In this document: positions 1-9,169 of the stretch, piece after piece
Position numbering within the stretch: position 1 is the first letter of the stretch
Layout: the number at the start of each line of letters is the position of its first letter
From: Streptomyces sp. Y2F8-2
Lineage (GTDB): Bacteria; Actinomycetota; Actinomycetes; Streptomycetales; Streptomycetaceae
Length of the DNA stretch: 64,000 bases
Direction of reading: 5' to 3'
Assembly (NCBI RefSeq): GCF_014905555.1
Contig: NZ_BNGS01000003.1
Coordinates: 434,001-498,000, forward strand
The notes under the pieces: model-generated
Told to the model about the DNA's origin: nothing
What the model saw: only the letters and a program-made list of their open reading frames with translations
Database searches by the model: none
Program-made: the position numbers and the translations under genes

Positions 1-136
1 TGTTTCTTTGTGGAGTCCCTACTAATGGCCCAATGAATCTTTGCTCCTGCCGGACCTCTTGTCCGAAGGTTTACCCGTTAGTAGCGTTCGCGATGCTGAA
101 GGAAACCAGAGGGCACTCGAAGGTGGGTGGAGGCCG

Positions 137-670
137 GTGGTCCGCAGACCGGTGGCATGGGTCGTGGCGATCGTCCTCTTCGTGGAGGCGTTCGGTGTCG
201 CGCTGCTGAACTGGTTCCTCGGAGTGGTCGTCGACCACCAGAACATGTCCATGGCGGGCGTCGATCCGCACGCCATGTCCGTGTCGTCGAAGGCGGCCGG
301 CGTCGTCTTCGGGCTCTATTTCGCGGTGTGCGGGCTGGCCGCCCTGCTGGTCGCCGTGCGCGACCGCGCGCCGTCCGGCATCCGGCGCATCCTGCTGATC
401 AGCGCCGCGGTGGTGCACGGCCTGCTCGGGGCGTTCGTGGTGGGCCTGGTCGGCTGGGGCGCGTTCGGATTCATGATGGTCGTGCTCGGGCTGATCGTGC
501 TCACCCTGATGACGTACGACCGCCCGGGAGGCGCGGCGGCCGGTGCGCCGCCCGCCGGCGACGGTCCGGAGGACGGCGACAGGGCCGCGCGGCAGGCCCC
601 GGAGCCCGCCGAGTCCCCGGAGCGGGCCGGGCCTCTGGAGGGCGGCGGCCCCGCGCCCGTCGCCCCCTGA
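137..670 (+). CDS. Four-helix integral membrane protein, unknown function
   Basis: About 177 residues. Four hydrophobic segments are visible at roughly residues 5-30, 52-72, 84-108 and 110-130, then a Pro/Ala/Glu-rich hydrophilic tail of about 45 residues that probably lies in the cytoplasm. I place the start at the GTG preceded by a GTGGAGG stretch and encoding MVRRPVAWVV; a longer frame opens at a TTG at 41 but has no good ribosome site. The family is not recognised. It sits next to maf in the conserved acyl-CoA carboxylase neighbourhood, so it is probably a conserved Streptomyces protein. The start is uncertain. Confidence 0.6.
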   Translation: MVRRPVAWVVAIVLFVEAFGVALLNWFLGVVVDHQNMSMAGVDPHAMSVSSKAAGVVFGLYFAVCGLAALLVAVRDRAPSGIRRILLISAAVVHGLLGAFVVGLVGWGAFGFMMVVLGLIVLTLMTYDRPGGAAAGAPPAGDGPEDGDRAARQAPEPAESPERAGPLEGGGPAPVAP

Positions 671-687
671 ACCTCGCCCGGGCGCCT

Positions 688-734
688 GTCGACACGACAG
701 AGCCCGGGTCCCCGTCGACACGACAGAGCCCGGG
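688..734. repeat. Two 21-bp direct repeats between convergent genes
   Basis: The 21 bases at 688-708 recur exactly at 714-734 (GTCGACACGACAG then AGCCCGGG). They lie between the 3' ends of the convergent membrane-protein gene and maf. GCCCGGG segments before and inside the repeats can pair, so the region may act as a bidirectional terminator. Confidence 0.6.
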
Positions 735-744
735 CCCGCCTCGC

Positions 745-1365
745 TCACCGCTCCCGCGGTGCCCACAACTCCGTGATGCCCACGCCCAGTTCGGCCAGCA
801 GCCGGCGGATCAGGGGCAGCGAGATGCCGATGACGTTGCCGTGGTCGCCGTCGATGCCGTCGATGAAGGGCGCAGAGCGGCCGTCGAGCGTGAAGGCTCC
901 CGCCACGTGGAGAGGCTCGCCGGAGGCCACGTAGGCGGCGATCTCCTCGTCCGTGGGCTCACCGAAGCGGACCACGGTGGACGCGGTGGCGGACGCGTAC
1001 CGCCCGCTGACCGTGTCGTAGACGCAGTGGCCGGTCTGGAGCGTGCCCGCCCGGCCGCGCATCGACTTCCAGCGGGCCGTCGCCTCCTCGGCGTCCGAAG
1101 GTTTGCCGAGGGCCTCGCCGTCCAGGTCGAGCACGGAGTCGCAGCCGATCACCAGGGCGCCCTTGACCTCGGGCTTTGCCGCCACGACGGAGGCCTTGGC
1201 CTCGGCGAGCGCGAGCGCGAGTTCGGCGGGGGTCGGGGCGGTGACGGCGTCCTCGTCGACCCCGCTGACGATCACCTCGGGGTCGAGCCCGGCCTGTCGG
1301 AGCAGTCCGAGCCGGGCGGGGGACTGGGAGGCGAGAACGAGACGGCGGCGCGGCTGATCGGTCAT
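745..1365 (-). CDS. maf: Maf-family nucleoside triphosphate pyrophosphatase
   Basis: A 206-residue Maf/HAM1-like house-cleaning enzyme expected to hydrolyse non-canonical or modified nucleoside triphosphates in the cytoplasm. The N-terminal [12 protein letters not shown] is the family's substrate-binding signature, followed by GCDSV and a conserved [17 protein letters not shown] segment near the C terminus. The length fits the usual 190-210 residues. It is the last gene of a leftward series after pccB, accE and a small membrane protein, 22 bp downstream of the latter, so it may be co-transcribed. Some Maf proteins are also linked to septum formation; nothing here shows that role. Confidence 0.92.
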   Translation of the reverse strand: MTDQPRRRLVLASQSPARLGLLRQAGLDPEVIVSGVDEDAVTAPTPAELALALAEAKASVVAAKPEVKGALVIGCDSVLDLDGEALGKPSDAEEATARWKSMRGRAGTLQTGHCVYDTVSGRYASATASTVVRFGEPTDEEIAAYVASGEPLHVAGAFTLDGRSAPFIDGIDGDHGNVIGISLPLIRRLLAELGVGITELWAPRER

Positions 1366-1387
1366 GCGCTCAGCGTATAGGCGGCCC

Positions 1388-1525
1388 TCATCTGGTGCCG
1401 ATGATGATCATCGCCAGCACCATGGCCAGCGCCATGAGGACCCCAAGCCGCCTCAACATCTCCTGCGTCTCGCGGAGTTCCTCGGGCGGCTCGTTCTCGG
1501 GGTCGGACCACAGCATGCCTTCCAT
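1388..1525 (-). CDS. Small single-pass membrane protein (MmpB-like)
   Basis: About 45 residues. An acidic N terminus ([14 protein letters not shown]) is followed by one hydrophobic helix that ends at the C terminus ([14 protein letters not shown]), which suggests a C-terminal membrane anchor. I chose the ATG encoding MEGMLW; a second ATG nine bases on or an upstream start in the same frame are possible. It lies between accE and maf. From memory, a conserved actinomycete small protein in this position has been annotated as morphogenic membrane protein MmpB. I could not verify that name, so no symbol is given. Confidence 0.6.
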   Translation of the reverse strand: MEGMLWSDPENEPPEELRETQEMLRRLGVLMALAMVLAMIIIGTR

Positions 1526-1773
1526 CGTCCGGCGGGTGGCCGCGGCGGCGCCTGAGTACCCGTACTCAACTTCCGGCGCCGGCCGCCGGGCCGTCTGCCG
1601 ACGGCACACGGCACACGGCTTCGGCGGTCACCTGCACCGGACGACGCGGGTGCGTGGTGACGGCCGAAGCCGTCGCGAAGGCGCCGGGCGTGCCGGACCC
1701 CGGAAGCCGTCGCGGACGTGCCGGACGTGCCGGACGTGCGCCTGCCCCCCGGACGTGACCGAGGGGCCCGGGG

Positions 1774-1980
1774 TCAGCCGGGCCAGTAGGTCCGGGCCCA
1801 GGCCGTCGGGCCCGGCTGGGGAACGCGGTGGGCGGCGACACGGGCCGGGTCGGCCCAGGAGTCCCGCTGCGCCGCGCCGGACGGCGTGGCCGCCGCCGCC
1901 GCGGCGCGGGCGCGGACCACCGCCAGGGCGGCGGCCAGCTCCTCCAGGGTAGGATTGCCCCGTATGACCTTGATGTTCAT
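1774..1980 (-). CDS. accE: Acyl-CoA carboxylase epsilon subunit
   Basis: 68 residues beginning MNIKVIRGNPTLEELAAAL, the conserved opening of actinobacterial AccE/PccE proteins. An Ala/Arg-rich linker follows, then a C-terminal WADPAR...WARTYWP motif. The small subunit binds the carboxyltransferase beta subunit and stimulates the biotin-dependent carboxylation of acetyl- or propionyl-CoA that feeds fatty-acid and polyketide synthesis. It starts 23 bp after the pccB stop on the same strand, so the two are almost certainly co-transcribed. The gene is short enough to be missed by length-filtered gene calling. Confidence 0.9.
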   Translation of the reverse strand: MNIKVIRGNPTLEELAAALAVVRARAAAAAATPSGAAQRDSWADPARVAAHRVPQPGPTAWARTYWPG

Positions 1981-2003
1981 GACGGCTCCCAAGAGTCCCG
2001 GGG

Positions 2004-3587
<1,584 letters not shown>

Positions 3588-3746
3588 CGGGATGCGGCTC
3601 CCTGCCTGCTCAAGTGGGGACGTGAGGGTGAGGTGCTACCTGTACGTGCTGTAAGTGCTCAGAAGAAGGGACGGTTACTCATCCGTAGCGTAGTGCTGTG
3701 CCTACCGATCGGCAGTGCGGCGTTTACCACACCTAGGGTGGCTTGC

Positions 3747-4640
3747 ATGATGCCGCGAGATTCCTCTGACGCGAACGACAGGTCGAACGGTGCCGCAGGT
3801 GGTGGCAGCCGCTGGTCCGACCTGGACCGCCCGCCCCTGAACACCGCCGCGCTGCGCCGGGGGCTGGTGCGCGAGGGCGGGCTGTGGACCGGGGTCGACG
3901 TGGTGCAGCGCACCGGGTCCACCAACTCGGACCTGGTCGCCCGCGCCACGGCCGGTCAGGCCGCCGAGGGCGCCGTCCTGGTCGCCGAGGAGCAGAACGC
4001 GGGACGCGGGCGGCTGGACCGGGTCTGGTCGGCCCCGCCCCGTTCCGGGCTGTTCTTCTCGGTCCTGCTCAACCCGGCCGAGGTGCCCGTGGCCCGCTGG
4101 GGCTGGCTGCCGCTGCTGGCCGGAGTCGCCGTCGCGACCGGGCTCGCGCAGGCGGCCGGCGTCGACACGGCACTCAAGTGGCCCAACGACGTGCTGGTCA
4201 CCGTGGGCGAGGAGGAGCGCAAGACCGGCGGGATCCTCGCGGAGCGGGCCGGGAACGCGGGGGTCGTGATCGGCATCGGCGTCAACGTCACCCTGCGCGG
4301 GGACGAGCTGCCGGTGCCCACGGCGGGTTCCCTGGTCCTGGCGGGCGCCCGCACCACCGACCGCGACCCGCTGCTGCGTGCGGTACTGCGTTCCTTGGAG
4401 GACTGGTACGGCCGCTGGCGCGCGGCGGACGGCGACCCGGCCGCGAGCGGTCTGCAGGAGACGTACGCGGCGGGCAGCGCGACCCTGGGCCGCCTGGTCC
4501 GCGCGGAACTCCCGGGCAACCGCTCGATCACGGGGGAGGCGGTGGCGATCGACGGGGACGGGCGGCTCGTACTGGCGACGGAGGACGGAGTGCAGGAGCC
4601 GGTGGGCGCTGGAGACGTGGTGCACCTGCGGTCGGCTTGA
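3747..4640 (+). CDS. birA: Biotin--[acetyl-CoA-carboxylase] ligase
   Basis: 297 residues. A class I-type biotin protein ligase without an N-terminal DNA-binding domain, which attaches biotin to the carrier domain of acyl-CoA carboxylases. Visible motifs are RTGSTNSDL near residue 55, GRGRLDRVWSAPPRSG for ATP/biotin binding, LKWPNDVL, KTGGIL and VVIGIGVNV, followed by a small SH3-like C-terminal domain. The chosen ATG is preceded by AGGGTGG seven bases upstream; a second ATG follows at once. It is divergent from pccB across a 159-bp promoter region. Confidence 0.94.
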   Translation: MMPRDSSDANDRSNGAAGGGSRWSDLDRPPLNTAALRRGLVREGGLWTGVDVVQRTGSTNSDLVARATAGQAAEGAVLVAEEQNAGRGRLDRVWSAPPRSGLFFSVLLNPAEVPVARWGWLPLLAGVAVATGLAQAAGVDTALKWPNDVLVTVGEEERKTGGILAERAGNAGVVIGIGVNVTLRGDELPVPTAGSLVLAGARTTDRDPLLRAVLRSLEDWYGRWRAADGDPAASGLQETYAAGSATLGRLVRAELPGNRSITGEAVAIDGDGRLVLATEDGVQEPVGAGDVVHLRSA

Positions 4641-4751
4641 GGGGACGGTGCTGCTCGGCGTGGGGCGGGCGATCTCAGCCCGTCTGGGGGCCCCTGCTCG
4701 AAGAGCTCGGGGGAGTTTGGGGACGAGGCCGTTCAGGCCGATCGCGGGCCT

Positions 4752-4803
4752 GGGGGCGGAGCCCCCGGAACGGTCATCCGACGCCGGGTGCGCACCCGGC
4801 GTC
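4752..4803. terminator. Double hairpin after birA, with a 24-bp perfect palindrome
   Basis: Two inverted repeats follow one another. GGGGGC/GCCCCC with a 3-base loop spans 4752-4766, and GACGCCGGGTGC/GCACCCGGCGTC is a perfect 24-bp palindrome at 4780-4803. A CCCCTGCTCGAAGAG motif, which also occurs in the repeat element near 7841, lies just upstream at about 4690. Probable terminator for birA, upstream of the cyclase gene. Confidence 0.6.
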
Positions 4804-4901
4804 GGGGACGTAACGGCCGCTGGGGAGTGAGCTACCGCACACCTGCCGTAGAGTTGACCGCGGTCGATACCTGACCGCGGCAGATCGGAAGGGCAGCACG
4901 C

Positions 4902-6041
4902 GTGACCGTCGACGACACGGGCTCGGGCACGGGCGTACACCCCGCCCCCGACGGTGAACCGGGGCGCGACGCACACGCCGAGTCCGAGGAGAACCCCCTC
5001 GCGCTCCGCCTCGAGCAGCTCATCCTGGGGGCCGAGCGCCGCTACACCCCCTTCCAGGCGGCCCGCAGCGCGGGCGTCTCGATGGAACTGGCGTCCCGCT
5101 TCTGGCGGGCCATGGGCTTCGCCGACATAGGCCAGGCCAGGGCCCTGACCGAGGCCGACGTCCTCGCTCTGCGGCGCCTGGCCGGTCTCGTCGAGGCGGG
5201 ACTGCTCAGTGAGGCCATGGCCGTACAGGTGGCCCGCTCCACCGGGCAGACCACCGCCCGCCTGGCCGAGTGGCAGATCGACTCCTTCCTGGAGGGCCTG
5301 ACCGAGCCGCCAGAGCCCGGCATGACCCGCACCGAGGTGACGTACCCGCTGGTCGAGCTGCTCCTGCCGGAACTGGAGGAGTTCCTCGTCTACGTCTGGC
5401 GGCGCCAGCTCGCCGCCGCCACCGGCCGGGTGGTGCAGGCCGCGGACGACGAGGAGATGGTCGACCGCCGCCTCGCCGTCGGTTTCGCGGATCTGGTCGG
5501 CTTCACCCGCCTGACGCGCCGCATGGAGGAGGAGGAGCTCGGCGAACTCGTCGAGGCGTTCGAGACCACCGCGGCCGACCTGGTCGCCGCGCACGGCGGC
5601 CGGCTCATCAAGACGCTCGGCGACGAGGTGCTCTACGCGGCGGACGACGCCGGTACGGCCGCGGAGATCGCCCTGCGCCTGATCGAGACCATGGCGAACG
5701 ACGAGACCATGCCGGAGCTGCGGGTCGGCATCGCCTTCGGCACGGTCACCACCCGGATGGGCGATGTCTTCGGTACGACGGTGAACCTGGCGAGCCGGCT
5801 CACCTCGATAGCGCCCCGCGACGCCGTCCTGGTGGATCACGACTTCGCGGAGGAGCTGATCCGCACGGCAGAGGCCCCCGCCTCCGAGACGGAGGCCGCG
5901 GAGGCGGCGGCCGCCGCCGAGAAGGAGGGCAAGGAGCCGCCCACGTACCGCTTCGCTCTCCAGCCGATGTGGCAGCGGCCGGTGCGCGGCCTCGGCGTGA
6001 TCGAGCCGTGGCTGCTGACCCGGCGGGACGGGCCGGCGTAG
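4902..6041 (+). CDS. cya: Class III adenylate/guanylate cyclase
   Basis: 379 residues. An N-terminal helical region of about 180 residues looks like the MerR/HTH-like sensor segment of Streptomyces adenylate cyclases. It is followed by a single class III cyclase homology domain at roughly 187-320. The two metal-binding aspartates are present (Asp197 in FADLVGFT, Asp241 in LGDEVLY), as is the transition-state segment GTTVNLASRL. It should act as a cytoplasmic homodimer making cAMP, a signal tied to germination and development in Streptomyces. GTG start. The leader contains a duplicated TGACCGCGG around 4855-4880 that could be regulatory. A glutamate- and alanine-rich insert sits near residues 325-345. 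Confidence 0.92.
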   Translation: MTVDDTGSGTGVHPAPDGEPGRDAHAESEENPLALRLEQLILGAERRYTPFQAARSAGVSMELASRFWRAMGFADIGQARALTEADVLALRRLAGLVEAGLLSEAMAVQVARSTGQTTARLAEWQIDSFLEGLTEPPEPGMTRTEVTYPLVELLLPELEEFLVYVWRRQLAAATGRVVQAADDEEMVDRRLAVGFADLVGFTRLTRRMEEEELGELVEAFETTAADLVAAHGGRLIKTLGDEVLYAADDAGTAAEIALRLIETMANDETMPELRVGIAFGTVTTRMGDVFGTTVNLASRLTSIAPRDAVLVDHDFAEELIRTAEAPASETEAAEAAAAAEKEGKEPPTYRFALQPMWQRPVRGLGVIEPWLLTRRDGPA

Positions 6042-6094
6042 GCACTCCTCTTCCGTCCTCGCGGTCGTGTCTTCAGTCCTCGCGGTCATGCGCT

Positions 6095-6682
6095 TCACAG
6101 GCCGTGGACGCACAGCCCCACGAGCGGCACGCACAGGCCCGGGGGGTCCGAGGTGGCCGGGGCCGACGGCGCAGGTGCCCGAGTGGTCGCGGTCGGGGAC
6201 GGGGCGGACGGCGGCGCGGCCGTCGTCGTGACCGGGGGCTCGGGCGTTCGTGAACGAGAAGCCGTGGGGGTCGAGGGTGCCTCCGGGATGCCGGTCGCGG
6301 GATCCGTGACCCGCGGGGTCGGCGTGCCCGGACGCCCGGACGGGCTCACGTCGCCCGACACGGCCGGCACCGCGCTCGCCCTTCCCTTGAAGGCGGTCGT
6401 CGAGGGCCCCGCGGCCCCCTTGGACGGCACGTCCCCGGCTGTCGCCGCGGTCTGGCCGGCGCCGATCCGGGGCTCGGCCTCCGCGGTGCCGCCCCCGCCC
6501 GTCACCGACTCGGGTGCCAGGCGTACGAGACTCAGGGCTCCGGCGGCGAGCGCGAACCCGCCGACGGCGAGTGCCAGGCGCCGGTGGCGCGGCTTGCGGT
6601 GCCGGCCCACCGGACGGAACCAGAAGGGGCCGGAGCCGTTGTGCACCGTCGTCGTGGTGTCGTCGGTGGCCGTGTCCGTCAT
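6095..6682 (-). CDS. Membrane-anchored Thr/Pro-rich protein, unknown
   Basis: 195 residues from an ATG with a good GGGAGG ribosome site seven bases upstream; the frame could extend about 34 residues further but without such a site. A basic stretch (GRHRKPRHRR, about 24-33) precedes one transmembrane helix or signal anchor at about 34-52. The rest is a long Pro/Thr/Ser/Ala-rich extracytoplasmic stretch ending in PPGLCVPLVGLCVHGL, with two cysteines. I do not recognise a domain. It is convergent with the cyclase gene. The sequence suggests a disordered cell-wall-spanning protein. Confidence 0.65.
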   Translation of the reverse strand: MTDTATDDTTTTVHNGSGPFWFRPVGRHRKPRHRRLALAVGGFALAAGALSLVRLAPESVTGGGGTAEAEPRIGAGQTAATAGDVPSKGAAGPSTTAFKGRASAVPAVSGDVSPSGRPGTPTPRVTDPATGIPEAPSTPTASRSRTPEPPVTTTAAPPSAPSPTATTRAPAPSAPATSDPPGLCVPLVGLCVHGL

Positions 6683-6884
6683 CGCCCGTCCCTCCCCGGT
6701 CGCCCGCACTCCCCCAAGTGCCGTAGCGGTGCGCAGATTATGTGGAGACGGGGCGCGGGTGATGCGGAGGTGACTCGAATTCACCCGAACGGGGACAGGG
6801 GGCGGTCAATGGCCCACACCCGCCGAAGCTGTGCGGCGGCTTTCGCGGGGCCGCCTCGGCTGCGATGATCGGGGGCGTCGTGTA

Positions 6885-6900
6885 GTTAACCCGCGTTAAC
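6885..6900. promoter_or_regulatory. GTTAAC-N4-GTTAAC palindrome upstream of enoyl-CoA hydratase
   Basis: Two self-complementary GTTAAC hexamers lie exactly one helical turn apart (6885-6890 and 6895-6900). Together they form a perfect 16-bp inverted repeat, 12 bp before the enoyl-CoA hydratase start. The form suits a dimeric repressor such as a TetR-family fatty-acid regulator. No candidate regulator is adjacent. Confidence 0.45.
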
Positions 6901-6912
6901 CGGGAGGGTGTC

Positions 6913-7719
6913 ATGGCGGAGCAGGGGGACGAGCGGCGGTTCGGCGAGTACGTCGTCGTACGGCGGCACGGGTATGTCGCGGAGCTGGCGCTGGACCGGC
7001 CCAAGGCGATGAACGCGGTGTCCACGGACATGGCCCGCTCGATCGCCGCCGCGTGCGCGCACCTCGCCGCCGACCGGGATGCCCGGGTGACGGTGGTGAC
7101 GTCGACGCACGAGCGGGCGTTCTGCGTGGGCGCGGACCTGAAGGAGCGCAACTCCTTCACGGACGCCGACCTGATGCGCCAGCGCCCCCTCGCCCGCGCC
7201 GCCTACACCGGCGTCCTGGAGCTGCCGATGCCGACGATCGCCGCCGTGCACGGCTTCGCGCTGGGCGGCGGCTTCGAGCTGGCCCTGTCGTGCGACCTGA
7301 TCGTGGCGGACTCCACCGCGGTGGTGGGGCTGCCCGAGGTGTCCGTGGGGGTCATCCCCGGCGGGGGCGGTACGCAGCTGCTGCCCCGCCGCGTGGGCGC
7401 AGCGCGCGCCGCGGAGCTGATCTTCACGGCCCGGCGCCTGGAGGCGGCCGAGGCGCGGGAGCTGGGCCTGGTCGACGACCTCGTACCGGAGGGCCGTGAC
7501 CGTGAGGAGGCGCTCGCCCTCGCCGCCCGTATCGCCGCGAACTCCCCGGTCGGCCTGCGCGCCGCGAAGCGCGCCCTGCGGCTCGGCCACGGCCTGGACC
7601 TGCGCACCGGTCTGGAGGTCGAGGACGCGGCATGGCGCTCGGTGGCGTTCTCCGGCGACCGTGCGGAAGGCGTGGCCGCCTTCAACGACAAGCGCACGCC
7701 GCAGTGGCCGGGGGAGTAG
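6913..7719 (+). CDS. Enoyl-CoA hydratase/isomerase family protein
   Basis: 268-residue crotonase-fold enzyme expected to hydrate trans-2-enoyl-CoA in beta-oxidation or a related acyl-CoA pathway. Oxyanion-hole segments are AFCVGADLKE and AVHGFALGGGFELALSCDL. Both catalytic glutamates of true hydratases appear to be present, one in GGGFELAL and one in LPEVSVGVIPG, so hydratase activity is likely rather than mere fold membership. The C-terminal trimerisation helices follow. ATG start with GGGAGG spaced six bases. Monocistronic by spacing, with a palindrome just upstream. The substrate cannot be told from sequence. Confidence 0.9.
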   Translation: MAEQGDERRFGEYVVVRRHGYVAELALDRPKAMNAVSTDMARSIAAACAHLAADRDARVTVVTSTHERAFCVGADLKERNSFTDADLMRQRPLARAAYTGVLELPMPTIAAVHGFALGGGFELALSCDLIVADSTAVVGLPEVSVGVIPGGGGTQLLPRRVGAARAAELIFTARRLEAAEARELGLVDDLVPEGRDREEALALAARIAANSPVGLRAAKRALRLGHGLDLRTGLEVEDAAWRSVAFSGDRAEGVAAFNDKRTPQWPGE

Positions 7720-7767
7720 CGGACGAGCGAAGGCGTCGCGACGCCGCGAAGATCCGCGACACGGCCC

Positions 7768-7909
7768 AGGGCGTGTCGCCCGGGTCCCGTCGCTCGCCCG
7801 AAGGACGGGCCTCGCGGCGCAGGTGCCTGCTCCGGGCTCCCCCTGCTCGAAGAGTTTGAGGGAGGGTGCAGGGCCTCGCGAGGCAGGCGGGACCTTCGTG
7901 ACACGCCCT
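7768..7909. repeat. 142-bp element with imperfect terminal inverted repeats
   Basis: The element is bounded by AGGGCGTGTC at 7768-7777 and its complement GACACGCCCT at 7900-7909. Pairing resumes further in through GTCCCG/CGGGAC. The interior holds CCCTGCTCGAAGAG, also found near 4690, and a GCCTCGCGAGGC palindrome. Sequences of this kind are dispersed between genes in Streptomyces genomes (my recollection). It may be a MITE-like element or a terminator cassette. It ends 11 bp before the GGDEF gene. Confidence 0.5.
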
Positions 7910-7920
7910 AGCCTGGAGTC

Positions 7921-9057
7921 GTGGCTGAAGACAGTCGGCTGAGGGCCGTGGTGGCGCTTGCGCAGGGCATGGCGGCGGCGCACACTCCGCGCGAGGCCTG
8001 GCGGGCCGCCGCGCTGGGCGCGTGCCGGGCGCTCGCCGGGAACTTCGCCGCGCTGTCGGTGTGGGAGCGGGAGGCCGGGCGGCTGCGGGTCCTCGTCAAC
8101 GTGGGGGAGCGCGCGCCCGAGGAGGAGGAGTTCCCCGAGCACGAGGCCTACCCCGTGCACCAGTTCCCGGAGATCACCGAGTTCCTGCACGAGCGCTGGG
8201 CGGGCGGCGGCGGCCCGAGCGCCTGGGTGGAGACCGCCCAGGGTCCGGCCGCGGGCCACGCCGGGTACTGCCACCAGCGGGTCGCGGCGCTGCGCCGACG
8301 CGGCCGGGGCTGCTGTGTCGTCGCGCCCGTGGTGCTGCACGGCCGCGCCTGGGGCGAGCTGTATGTGGCGCGTCCGGCCGGTGAGCCCGTCTTCGACGGC
8401 GACGACGCCGACTTCGCCACCGTCCTCGCCTCCGTGGTGGCCGCCGGCATCGCGCAGACCGAGCGCCTGGAGGAGGCCCGCAGGCTCGCGTTCACCGACG
8501 CCCTCACCGGCCTCGCCAACCGCCGCGCCGTCGACGTGCGTCTGGAGGAGGCGATCGAACAGCACCGGGCGGACGGGGTCGCGGTCTCGCTCGTCGTCTG
8601 CGATGTCAACGGGCTCAAGCGGGTCAACGACTCACAGGGACACGCCGTGGGCGACCGGCTGCTGGAACGTTTCGGGTCGGTGCTGTCGCTGTGCGGTGCC
8701 ATGCTGCCGGGTGCGCTGGTCGCCCGGCTCGGCGGTGACGAGTTCTGCCTGCTGACGGTGGGTCCGTCGGCCGACGAGGTGGTGCGGGCCGCCGACGAGG
8801 TGTGCCGCCGGGCCGCCGAACTGGAGATCGGTGACGGTGTCGCCTGTGGGGTCGCCTCCACCCAGGACCCGATCGGCCCGGTGCGCTCGGCCCGCCGGCT
8901 GTTCCGGCTCGCCGACGCGGCCCAGTACCGGGCGAAGGCCCTGCACGCCGCGAAGCCCGTGGTCGCGGGCCGCGAAGGGCCGGACGACCCCGTCGTGCGC
9001 CTGGCCGACGAGCCGCCGCCCGCCGGGGAGCGCCGCACGTTCCGCGGCCGGCACTGA
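7921..9057 (+). CDS. GAF-GGDEF diguanylate cyclase (CdgE-like)
   Basis: 378 residues. A GAF-like sensor domain occupies about 10-180 and a GGDEF domain about 195-350. The active-site motif GGDEF is intact at 271-275 and the substrate Asp region CDVNGLKRVND is present, so c-di-GMP synthesis is expected. The inhibitory I-site (RxxD five residues before GGDEF) is absent; the aligned residues read LPGA. The architecture and position match what I recall as CdgE of S. coelicolor. Soluble, with no membrane segment. GTG start. The gene begins immediately after a 142-bp inverted-repeat element, which would leave very little leader of its own. Confidence 0.88.
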   Translation: MAEDSRLRAVVALAQGMAAAHTPREAWRAAALGACRALAGNFAALSVWEREAGRLRVLVNVGERAPEEEEFPEHEAYPVHQFPEITEFLHERWAGGGGPSAWVETAQGPAAGHAGYCHQRVAALRRRGRGCCVVAPVVLHGRAWGELYVARPAGEPVFDGDDADFATVLASVVAAGIAQTERLEEARRLAFTDALTGLANRRAVDVRLEEAIEQHRADGVAVSLVVCDVNGLKRVNDSQGHAVGDRLLERFGSVLSLCGAMLPGALVARLGGDEFCLLTVGPSADEVVRAADEVCRRAAELEIGDGVACGVASTQDPIGPVRSARRLFRLADAAQYRAKALHAAKPVVAGREGPDDPVVRLADEPPPAGERRTFRGRH

Positions 9058-9133
9058 GCCGCCGGACGCCTCATGTTCCGCGGCCTGCACTGAGCCGCCG
9101 GGGGTCGGTAAGGGGTGAACCGGCACCCCACTG

Positions 9134-9162
9134 GTGACATCTTCGAATTCACTGCGTACGCT
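9134..9162 (+). promoter_or_regulatory. Predicted promoter of hutH giving a leaderless transcript
   Basis: GTGACA at 9134-9139 and TACGCT at 9157-9162 are separated by 17 bp, a fair match to vegetative -35/-10 boxes. A start point seven or eight bases downstream would be at or one base from the A of the hutH ATG at 9170. This agrees with the lack of any ribosome-binding sequence there. Confidence 0.4.
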
Positions 9163-9169
9163 CCTGAAT

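Noticed and set aside
1714..1740. Three tandem GGACGTGCC-like units after accE
   Set aside because: Short and imperfect; likely chance in GC-rich spacer sequence.
3702..6134. 810-codon open frame on the minus strand opposite birA and the cyclase gene
   Set aside because: Arg/Pro/Gly-rich composition with no motif; it is the antisense shadow of well-identified genes in high-GC DNA.
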